NCBI GenBank assembly: GCA_038226305.1
Contig: JBBRQN010000012.1
Span: 1 to 64,000 of the forward strand
Length of the DNA: 64,000 nt
Direction of reading: 5' to 3'
DNA from: JASLDZ01 sp038226305
GTDB lineage: Bacteria; Pseudomonadota; Alphaproteobacteria; Caulobacterales; Caulobacteraceae
The notes under the pieces were generated by a model. The model did not search any database. It was not told the origin of the DNA and saw only the letters and a program-made list of their open reading frames with translations. Below are positions 44,491 through 51,131 of the stretch, in pieces. The position numbers were made by a program, and so were the translations under genes. Every line of letters starts with the position of its first letter. Position 1 is the first letter of the stretch.

Positions 44491-44667
44491 ATGTCCTCGA
44501 TCGTCAACCTCAACCGCGCGCGCAAGGCCAAGGCCCGCGAGGTCGAGAAAGCCACCGCCGCCGCCAACCGCGTGAAGCATGGCCGCACGGGCGGACAGAA
44601 GGCCGCCGACGCGCTTACAGCCGCCCAGGCCGAGCGTGCGCTGGAGGGTCACAGGCGCGAGGACTAA
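44491..44667 (+). CDS. DUF4169 family small protein
   Basis: This is a short gene of 58 codons starting at ATG 44491. The product begins MSSIVNLNRARKAKAREVEK and continues with AAANRVKHGRTGGQKAA, ending GHRRED. The NLnRaRKakaR...A..NR..hGRtg pattern is that of DUF4169, a family of tiny basic proteins in alphaproteobacteria. It is highly basic and probably largely helical, and the function is unknown. It lies between the divergent YccF gene and the convergent methyltransferase, which ends 7 bp further on. Confidence 0.8.
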   Translation: MSSIVNLNRARKAKAREVEKATAAANRVKHGRTGGQKAADALTAAQAERALEGHRRED

Positions 44668-44674
44668 GCCCGCC

Positions 44675-45208
44675 TCAGCGCGGCCCGGCGTAGCGGTGGG
44701 CGGGCTCGGCCCTTCCCTCGGTCATGGCGGCCAGGGCGCGGCCCTCCACCCGGATGCGCCACCACAGCATGGCAAGGTTCAGCCCGCCGAACAGGAGCGA
44801 CGCCCACCAGAGCCGCACCGCCAGCGGCAGCACGAACATCTCCAGCGCCACCACCGTATAGTTCGGGTGCGGAATGAAGCGGTACGGCCCCCTCGCCACC
44901 AGCGTCTCTCCCGGGATCACGAACACCCGGGTGGTCCAGCGCCGTCCGATGGAGCCCAGCACCCAGCCCCGCGCCACCTGCAAAGCCACGTACACGCCGG
45001 TCCACAGCACGTTCAGCGGGTTGTTCCAGCCGAACACCCACAGGGCCACGAGCCAGGCCGCATGCAGGGCCACGATGAACGGATAGTGCGCCGCCCCGAT
45101 CTCCACGGCGCCCTTCGCCTTGAGCAGCGTCTCGTTGGCCCGAGCATAGACCAGCTCGCCCAGCCGCTGCGCGGTGACGAGCAGGAGGAGGATGATGGTG
45201 GAGATCAT
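44675..45208 (-). CDS. Isoprenylcysteine carboxyl methyltransferase-family protein, partner of type III PKS
   Basis: The 177-residue membrane protein has about four to five helices. The ICMT signature at the C-terminal half reads LVARGPYRFIPHPNYTVVALE, with Arg, His-Pro-Asn-Tyr, then RVEGRALA. In Bacillus (BpsB) and Streptomyces (SrsB) such proteins, encoded beside type III PKSs, O-methylate alkylpyrones or alkylresorcinols. The 4-bp ATGA overlap with the type III PKS gene upstream makes the same role likely here. The start is ATG 45208; the frame is open upstream through the PKS gene. Confidence 0.87.
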   Translation of the reverse strand: MISTIILLLLVTAQRLGELVYARANETLLKAKGAVEIGAAHYPFIVALHAAWLVALWVFGWNNPLNVLWTGVYVALQVARGWVLGSIGRRWTTRVFVIPGETLVARGPYRFIPHPNYTVVALEMFVLPLAVRLWWASLLFGGLNLAMLWWRIRVEGRALAAMTEGRAEPAHRYAGPR

Positions 45209-46248
45209 CGGGCGGCCTCCGCATCCAGCGCCACGAAGCTGCCGGTGAAGCCCGGCCCCAACGCCGCGAGGGTGATCGGCCCCGCCTCCCCCGCCTTCAG
45301 CACCCGGTCGAGCACGAAGAACACAGTTGGGGCGCTCATGTTGCCGAACTCGCTCAGCACCTCGCGCTCCACGGTCAGCGAGCCCTCGGGCACGCCCATC
45401 ACGCTCTCCAGCGCGGGCAGCACTCGCGCCCCGCCGGGGTGACAGACGTATCGGGCGTCGCGCTCGCCCACGGCCTCGCGGAAGGTCTGCACGGCGGCCC
45501 CGAAGTTCTTCGCCACGAAGGCCGGGAGCGAGGCGGCCAGCACCACGCCGAGCCCGGTGGGGTCGATGCGCCATCCCATGATGTCCAGCGTGTCGGGCCA
45601 CAGGTGCTGGGCGTCGCCCACGATCGGGCGGCCCGGTCCCGGCCCGGCCTGCAGCACCACGGCCGCCGCCCCGTCGCCGAACAGGGCCGTGGCGATCACG
45701 TTCTCCTTGGCGGGCTCGGTGCGCACCGACAGGGAGCACAACTCCACCACCACCAGCAGCACGGGCTTCGACGGATCGGCGGAGGCGAGACGGGCGGCGA
45801 TGGCGAGGCCGGAGACTCCCCCCGCGCACCCCAGCCCGAACACCGGCACGCGCTTTACCCTGGCGGCGAACCCCATCCGCCCGTGCAGCCGCGCCTCGAG
45901 CGTCGGCGTGGCGATGCCCGTGGAAGACACGGTCACCACCGTGCCGATGTCGCCCGCGGCCACGCCCGCCGCATCCAGGGCCTTCTGCGCGGCCTCCACG
46001 AACAGGGCGTCGGCGGCTTCGACGTAGGCGTCGTTGCGGGCGTTCCAGCTGCGGGGCTCGAGATACCAGGCCATCGGCTTGGCGGTGTGGCGGGTCTTGA
46101 TGCCGGTGTTGGCGAACACCGAGATCAGGTCCGGCGTGCGGAACACCTTGCCCCCGAACGCCTCGACGGCCGCGGCCGCCGCGGTCTCCTGGTCGATGAT
46201 GTGCGGGGGAATGGCCAGGCCCAATCCCAGGAGGCGGGCGGGGCTCAT
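45205..46248 (-). CDS. Type III polyketide synthase (chalcone/stilbene synthase family)
   Basis: The 347-residue enzyme has a two-lobe thiolase fold and the complete catalytic triad: Cys141 (FGLGCAGG), His270 (CHPGGARVL) and Asn303 (EFGNMSAPT). Bacterial relatives such as BpsA, SrsA and ArsB/C extend fatty acyl starters with malonyl-CoA into alkylpyrones or alkylresorcinols, membrane phenolic lipids. The starter cannot be deduced. It is first in a two-gene coupled operon with the ICMT-type methyltransferase and is divergent from a small RHH gene. Confidence 0.93.
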   Translation of the reverse strand: MSPARLLGLGLAIPPHIIDQETAAAAAVEAFGGKVFRTPDLISVFANTGIKTRHTAKPMAWYLEPRSWNARNDAYVEAADALFVEAAQKALDAAGVAAGDIGTVVTVSSTGIATPTLEARLHGRMGFAARVKRVPVFGLGCAGGVSGLAIAARLASADPSKPVLLVVVELCSLSVRTEPAKENVIATALFGDGAAAVVLQAGPGPGRPIVGDAQHLWPDTLDIMGWRIDPTGLGVVLAASLPAFVAKNFGAAVQTFREAVGERDARYVCHPGGARVLPALESVMGVPEGSLTVEREVLSEFGNMSAPTVFFVLDRVLKAGEAGPITLAALGPGFTGSFVALDAEAAR

Positions 46249-46357
46249 GTGGCGCGACGCGGCGACAGGCGGGGCTGTGGGTTCAACGGTTTAGCCCCTT
46301 GCAGTTCACGGCTTAAGGTGTGGCTCCGCAACGGTCGCGGCAAGGGAGAACGGCGCA

Positions 46358-46576
46358 GTGGCCAAGCTGTTGCACAAGCGCTCGATCATGCTCAGCGGCC
46401 ACGCCACCTCCCTGGCCCTGGAACCCGAGTTCTGGGCCGTGCTCGACGCCCGGGCGGCGACGGAGGGGCTGACGCTGGCGAAGCTGTTGGCGCGGATCGA
46501 TGAGGCGCGAGGGGAACGGCCACTGGCGTCGGCCTGCCGGGTGGCGGCGCTGGGGTGGGCTGCGGGGGGTGGGTGA
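46358..46576 (+). CDS. Ribbon-helix-helix domain protein
   Basis: This 72-residue protein starts at GTG 46358 with AGGGAGA about 8 bases upstream. It has the RHH_4-type pattern LHKRSIMLSGHATSLALEPEFW, then ATEGLTLAKLLARIDEAR and SACRVAALGW. These are small alphaproteobacterial proteins of the arylsulfate-sulfotransferase-like RHH group, probably DNA-binding dimers. It is divergent from the type III PKS gene across 109 bp, so it may regulate that operon. No toxin partner follows. Confidence 0.8.
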   Translation: MAKLLHKRSIMLSGHATSLALEPEFWAVLDARAATEGLTLAKLLARIDEARGERPLASACRVAALGWAAGGG

Positions 46577-46626
46577 CCGGCTGGCGTGGTGGAGTGCCAC
46601 CGAAGAGCGGTCGCCGCGAACGTTAG

Positions 46627-47070
46627 CTAGTGGTTTTCGGACCGTCTGGAGCGCCTTCGGGGGTAGACGCTGACCGCCTCTACAAGCGTTGCATCAAACC
46701 GAACGGGACTCTCAAACACTTCGATCTGAGATCTGGATTTCATCCAGAACCGGCCGGTGAACGTTGCCATGGTCGTTCGGTCTAACCCTCCATCGACGGG
46801 CGTGCCTACCGCTCGGTCAAGGGTTTGCGCCTGGGCAGGCGGCACCGCGTCCGTGGACCGGAGCTGGATTCCCCGAAGGCAGCCTGAGTGGACGAGATAG
46901 GTCCCGTGGTGCCAGTCAGTCAGAACAGCGGCTCGAAAGCGCACGAGCTTGCTATTGAAGGCTCTCGGATTGCCTACAACAGAGCAGAGTGTCGTTTCGA
47001 GGGGAGCAGCTCCAACCAAGAGGGCAGCTGTAAGAGCTAGCATCAGCGCAGCCATCAGCGTCATTTGCAC
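46627..47070 (-). CDS. Hypothetical secreted protein
   Basis: This is not a family I recognise. The product is 147 residues (or 145 from the second Met). A signal peptide MTLMAALMLALTAALLVGAA is followed by a body with Cys29 and Cys64 that could pair. The core has NSKLVRFRAAVLTDWHHGTY and TTMATFTGRFWMK, and the tail is Arg-rich (PRRRSRRSENH). The strand-rich composition suggests a small periplasmic beta protein. Base composition is lower in GC than the neighbours, suggesting recent acquisition. It borders the repeat-rich intergenic region on its upstream side. Confidence 0.6.
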   Translation of the reverse strand: MQMTLMAALMLALTAALLVGAAPLETTLCSVVGNPRAFNSKLVRFRAAVLTDWHHGTYLVHSGCLRGIQLRSTDAVPPAQAQTLDRAVGTPVDGGLDRTTMATFTGRFWMKSRSQIEVFESPVRFDATLVEAVSVYPRRRSRRSENH

Positions 47071-47342
47071 ATTTGATCGGGCAACGGCAACGTCAGACTC
47101 GGTTCGAAAACTGAAGTCGGCCTTCTGCCAGCTTCTTGCCCTGCTTCGATCCGCCCTGTGTTCGACGCGCCGCAGGCTCGTCGAACTTCAATCCATAGGG
47201 ACGCCCCGCGTCCCGACGCCGGCCAGTCAGCCGTCGAGCGCAGGGCGGGTCAAGGGCGGAGAGTGAGCGCAGCGAGCGTCCCTTGACGCGGCCGAGCACG
47301 GCGGCACGCACCACGCCAACCGACGACCCGCTACCCCAAAGG

Positions 47343-47488
47343 CCTCCCCCGTTCACGGGGGAGGTGGCGCGGCGGTCATCGACCGCCGTGACGGAGGGGG
47401 CAACGCGACGGCGGGTGATCGGACACGCCGGCGTGCCCCCAACCACCATCGCTGCGCGATGGTCCCCCTCCCCCGCAGGCGGGGGAGG
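47343..47488. repeat. Composite palindromic intergenic element
   Basis: Five perfect inverted repeats are packed in 146 bp: CCTCCCCCG/CGGGGGAGG (47343-47364), CGGCGGTC/GACCGCCG (47370-47388), the palindrome CACGCCGGCGTG (47424-47435), ACCATCGC/GCGATGGT (47445-47463) and CCTCCCCCGC/GCGGGGGAGG (47467-47488). The two outer hairpins share the same CCTCCCCCG stem in mirrored context, as in REP/BIME-type elements common in this bacterial group. Confidence 0.7.
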
Positions 47489-47500
47489 TCTTAAGCGCCC

Positions 47501-47530
47501 ATACTCCCGACAAAAATACTCCCGGCAAAA
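47501..47530. repeat. Tandem 15-bp repeat
   Basis: ATACTCCCGACAAAA (47501-47515) is followed directly by ATACTCCCGGCAAAA (47516-47530), one base different. The role is unknown. Confidence 0.7.
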
Positions 47531-47754
47531 ATCTATCCTCCCCCCTTTGGCGCGGGCGCAGGGTGTCGGCTGTGACCCGTTCCGCCGCCCGCTCCACGCC
47601 CTCCACCCGCCGGACGACACGCCTCCACCCCCTGTCCGGAATGTCCGCATGTCCGGCGTTTTTCGGAACCGGACACCGCCCGCGACGTGGCGCTTCTGCC
47701 GCCGCCTCCACCGCCCCCCTCAAATTCCGCGCCCTTCGTGCTACATCTGTTCTC

Positions 47755-50163
47755 GTGAGTCAGACCGCCGTCCCCGCCCCCCGCATCAGCGACCTCGCCC
47801 GCGCGCGCCCTCCGGCGTCGCAGGCGGAGGATCGGCTGCAGCTCGACCGGCTGAACCCGCAGCAGCGCGCGGCGGTGGAGGCCACGGAAGGCCCCGTGCT
47901 GGTGCTGGCCGGGGCGGGCACCGGCAAGACGCGGGTGCTCACCACGCGGCTCGCCCACATCCTGAACCAGGGCAAGGCGCGGCCTTGGGAGCTTCTCGCG
48001 GTCACCTTCACCAACAAGGCCGCCCGCGAGATGCGCGAGCGGATCGGCCACCTGATCGGCGACGAGGCGGAGGGCCTGCGCTGGGTGGGCACCTTCCACT
48101 CGGTCGCCGCCCAAATCCTGCGTCGCCACGCCGAGCTCGTGGGGCTGAAGTCGAGCTTCACCATCCTGGACACCGACGACCAGGAACGGGTGATGAAACA
48201 GCTCATTGAAGCCGCGAACATCGACGTGAAGCGGTGGCCCGCCAAACACCTCGCAGGGCTGATCGACGGCTGGAAGAACAAGGGCCTCGCCCCCGACAAG
48301 CTGCCCCCCGCTGAGCAGGACGGCTTCGCCCCCGACAGCTCCGGCAAGGGCAAGGGCGGCGCGCTCTACGCCGCCTATCAGCAGCGGCTGCGCACCCTGA
48401 ACGCCGTCGATTTCGGCGATCTCCTTCTCCACAACCTAACGATCTTCACGACGCACCACGACGTCTTGGCGGAGTACCACCGGCGCTTCCGCTACATTCT
48501 GGTGGACGAATACCAAGACACGAACTCCGCCCAGTATCTGTGGCTGCGCTTGCTGGCGCAGAACACGGGCGGCCAGGGCTCGCGCAACGTCTGCTGCGTG
48601 GGCGACGACGACCAGTCGATCTACGGTTGGCGGGGCGCCGAGATCGACAACATCCTGCGCTTCGAGCGGGACTTCGAGGGCGCAGCCGTGGTGCGCCTGG
48701 AGCGCAACTACCGCTCGACTCCGCACATCCTGGGCGCCGCCTCAGGCCTCATCGCCGCCAACAAGGGGCGACTGGGCAAGACGCTTTGGACGGAGGAGGC
48801 CGCCGGCGACAAGGTGGCCGTGCGCGGCGTGTGGGACGGCGAGGCCGAGAGCCGCCTCGTGGCCGACGAGATCGAACGCTGGAAGCGCACTCCCGGCGCC
48901 AAGTACCGCGACGCCGCGATCCTGGTGCGCGCCTCGTTCCAGATGCGCAGTTTCGAAGAGCGTTTCGTGCTGCTGCAGATCCCCTACACCGTGGTCGGCG
49001 GCCCGCGCTTCTTCGAGCGGGCGGAGATCCGCGACGCCCACGCCTACCTGCGGCTGGTGATCTCGGAAGACGACGACCTCGCCTTCGAGCGCATCGTCAA
49101 CGTGCCCAAGCGCGGCATCGGCGACACCAGCGTGCAGAAGCTGATGGTGCTGGCCCGCGCCAACGACCTCTCCGCCAGCCTGGCCGCGCGGGGGCTGGTG
49201 AACACCGACGAGCTGCCCGCCCGCACCCGCACTCAGCTGGCGAACTTCATCCGCGACGTGGACCGCTGGCGCGCGCTGAGCACGACAGTGAAGCACCCGG
49301 AACTGCTCGAGACGATCCTGGAGGAGAGCGGCTACACCGACGCCCTGCGCGCCGACCGCGGGCCGCAGAGCCAGACGCGCCTGGAGAACCTGAAGGAGCT
49401 GGTGCAGTCCATGGCCCAGTTCGACACCCTGCAGGCCTATCTCGAGCACGTGTCTCTGGTGATGGACCTCGACCGGGGGGCGGGGTCGGACTCGGTGCAG
49501 ATCATGACCCTGCACTCCGCCAAGGGGCTGGAGTTCCCGCTCGTGTTCCTGCCCGGCTGGGAGGAAGGCGTCTTCCCCAGCCAGCGCAGCATGGACGAGA
49601 AGGGCGAGAAGGGCCTCGAGGAGGAACGCCGCCTCGCCTACGTGGGCATCACCCGCGCCCGGCAGGAGGCCCGCATCTCCTTCGCCGCCAACCGGCAGGT
49701 CTACGGCCGCTGGACCTCGCAGCTGCCCTCGCGGTTCGTGGACGAGCTGCCGGTCGCTCACGTCGATGCCGGGTCGGACACCGGCTACTACGGCGGCGGC
49801 CCGGGGATGAGCGAGGCCAAGAGCCGCTTCGACGACCTGACCACGAGCTTCGGCGGCGCGGGCTACAGCTCCCCCGGCTGGAAGCGGGCGCAGGAGAAGC
49901 TTGGCGGCGGCGGCTTCCGGGCCGCGACGCCCCCACCCTCCGGCGGCTACGGGCGGCGAGGGCAGGTGATCGAGGGCGAGGGCCGCCTGATCGCCACCTC
50001 CGACCCGTCAGCCTCGGCGGGCAAGTTCGCCCTGGGCGCCCGCATCTTCCACCAGAAGTTCGGCTACGGCGCGGTGACGGCGGTGGAGGGCAACAAGCTC
50101 ACCGTCAGCTTCGAAAAGGCCGGCGAAAAGCGCGTGCTCGACAGCTTCGTCGAGGCCGCCTGA
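47755..50163 (+). CDS. UvrD/PcrA-type ATP-dependent DNA helicase
   Basis: This superfamily 1A 3'-5' helicase has 802 residues from GTG 47755. Motifs seen in order: Q-motif LNPQQRAAVEA, Walker A GAGTGKT, Ia VTFTNKAAREMRER, II VDEYQDTN, III GDDDQSIYGWRGA, IV LERNYRS, V MTLHSAKGLEFPLVFLPG with the following VFPSQR, and VI EERRLAYVGITRARQEARIS. A C-terminal Gly/Ser-rich linker and a tudor-like segment (GARIFHQKFGYGAVTAVEGNKL) complete the UvrD/PcrA layout used in repair and replication restart. The reading frame is open 192 bp further upstream, but GTG 47755 gives family length. Confidence 0.93.
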   Translation: MSQTAVPAPRISDLARARPPASQAEDRLQLDRLNPQQRAAVEATEGPVLVLAGAGTGKTRVLTTRLAHILNQGKARPWELLAVTFTNKAAREMRERIGHLIGDEAEGLRWVGTFHSVAAQILRRHAELVGLKSSFTILDTDDQERVMKQLIEAANIDVKRWPAKHLAGLIDGWKNKGLAPDKLPPAEQDGFAPDSSGKGKGGALYAAYQQRLRTLNAVDFGDLLLHNLTIFTTHHDVLAEYHRRFRYILVDEYQDTNSAQYLWLRLLAQNTGGQGSRNVCCVGDDDQSIYGWRGAEIDNILRFERDFEGAAVVRLERNYRSTPHILGAASGLIAANKGRLGKTLWTEEAAGDKVAVRGVWDGEAESRLVADEIERWKRTPGAKYRDAAILVRASFQMRSFEERFVLLQIPYTVVGGPRFFERAEIRDAHAYLRLVISEDDDLAFERIVNVPKRGIGDTSVQKLMVLARANDLSASLAARGLVNTDELPARTRTQLANFIRDVDRWRALSTTVKHPELLETILEESGYTDALRADRGPQSQTRLENLKELVQSMAQFDTLQAYLEHVSLVMDLDRGAGSDSVQIMTLHSAKGLEFPLVFLPGWEEGVFPSQRSMDEKGEKGLEEERRLAYVGITRARQEARISFAANRQVYGRWTSQLPSRFVDELPVAHVDAGSDTGYYGGGPGMSEAKSRFDDLTTSFGGAGYSSPGWKRAQEKLGGGGFRAATPPPSGGYGRRGQVIEGEGRLIATSDPSASAGKFALGARIFHQKFGYGAVTAVEGNKLTVSFEKAGEKRVLDSFVEAA

Positions 50164-50265
50164 GCGGGCTTGGCAAAGGTGAACGGAGCCTAACGGGCGC
50201 TCTCACGCTTAGGTCAGTCCGCCACCGCTAGTCGGAGGGTCGGAACAACGATCTGGGAGACCGCC

Positions 50266-51090
50266 ATGACCTCGACCTCCAACCGCCTCGCCGCTGCCCT
50301 GGGCCTCGCCCTCGCCGCCGCCAGCGTCGCTGCCCCCGCCTTCGCGCAGGACCGCTATGACGACCGGCGCGGACCCGAATTCCGTGGCCCCGACGGGGCA
50401 CCCGGCGAGCTGCGCGGCCGCGGCGTCGGCCTCCTGATCCCCGAACTGCGCGACACCCCGCGCGGCCACGCCTTCGTGCTGGAGCGGTTCGACTTCAACC
50501 ACGACGGCTTCGTCAGCCCTGAGGAGGCCTCGGCCGCCAACCGCGCCTTCCAGGACCGCCGCGACGAACATCGCTTCGACCGCGACCACCGGGATGACGG
50601 CCGACGTGATGAAGGCCGCCGGGACGACCGCGGCCCCGCTCCGCCGATCCCCCCGCCCCCCGTTGAACGGGCCGCCCCGTGGGACCGCGCCGGCATGCGC
50701 GACTACCACTTCCGCCAGGGTCGCTACGGCGCGATGTTCACGCTGGAAGACGTGCTGTTCGAAACCGGCAGCGCCCGCCTGCGCCCGGGGTTCGAGGCTC
50801 GCCTGCGCCCGCTGATCGGCTACCTGCGCAACAGCCCGGGCGTGAAGCTGCGCATCGACGGCTACACCGACTCCGTGGGTTCCGACGCCGCCAACCTGCA
50901 ACTCTCCAAGGACCGCGCCCGCTCGGTGGCCGACGCCATCGCCTCCTACGGGGTCGACGGCCGACGGTTGCAGCTGGCGGGTCACGGCGAGGCTTCGCCC
51001 GTCGCCAGCAACCGCACGGAGAGCGGGCGTCGCCTGAACCGGCGTGTTGAGGTGACCCTGATCGGCCAGCGCGCCTCCAGCTTCCGCTAG
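50266..51090 (+). CDS. OmpA-family protein with EF-hand loop
   Basis: This secreted or outer-membrane-associated protein has 274 residues. A signal peptide (1-28, ending AFA) leads to a complete EF-hand calcium loop at 76-87 (DFNHDGFVSPEE, ligands at 1, 3, 5, 9, 12). Then come an Asp/Arg-rich linker (97-122), a Pro run, and a C-terminal OmpA peptidoglycan-binding domain (about 157-270) with DGYTDSVGSDAANLQLSKDR. There is no beta-barrel, so it is probably a periplasmic or lipid-free wall-binding protein. GGGAGA precedes the ATG. It is convergent with argS across a strong hairpin. Confidence 0.87.
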   Translation: MTSTSNRLAAALGLALAAASVAAPAFAQDRYDDRRGPEFRGPDGAPGELRGRGVGLLIPELRDTPRGHAFVLERFDFNHDGFVSPEEASAANRAFQDRRDEHRFDRDHRDDGRRDEGRRDDRGPAPPIPPPPVERAAPWDRAGMRDYHFRQGRYGAMFTLEDVLFETGSARLRPGFEARLRPLIGYLRNSPGVKLRIDGYTDSVGSDAANLQLSKDRARSVADAIASYGVDGRRLQLAGHGEASPVASNRTESGRRLNRRVEVTLIGQRASSFR

Positions 51091-51098
51091 AGGCTGCA

Positions 51099-51126
51099 GG
51101 GGCGGCGGCGTTCGCGCCGTCGCCCC
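51099..51126. terminator. Bidirectional hairpin terminator with TTCG loop
   Basis: A 12-bp GC-rich stem (51099-51110 with 51115-51126, one G-T pair) is closed by a TTCG tetraloop. It lies exactly between the convergent OmpA-like and argS stop codons (51090 and 51132). There is no T-run. Confidence 0.65.
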
Positions 51127-51131
51127 GACCG

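Larger units (their letters stand above)
47071..47754. other. 684-bp intergenic region with stacked hairpin repeats
   Basis: I see no convincing gene. Frames are open on both strands because of GC bias, but they run through the repeats. The central part (47343-47530) holds five perfect inverted repeats and a tandem 15-mer, listed separately. The flanks (47140-47290) contain an 8-bp inverted repeat GTCAAGGG/CCCTTGAC at 47249-47256 and 47280-47287. The promoters of the helicase (+) and of the small secreted protein (-) must lie here. Confidence 0.6.

Noticed and set aside
46358..46576. RHH protein considered as an antitoxin
   Set aside because: No small toxin-like gene follows or overlaps; the next gene is on the other strand.
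47343..47530. Repeat cluster considered as a CRISPR array
   Set aside because: Units are hairpins of different sequence without regular spacers; only one 15-mer is repeated, and there are no cas genes.
47093..47650. 185-codon minus-strand frame in the intergenic region
   Set aside because: Runs across the hairpin array and inverted repeats, with no ribosome site and no recognisable domain. Openness is explained by GC bias.
48540..50231. 563-codon plus-strand frame inside the helicase
   Set aside because: Out-of-phase shadow of the UvrD-type helicase, whose motifs are all intact.
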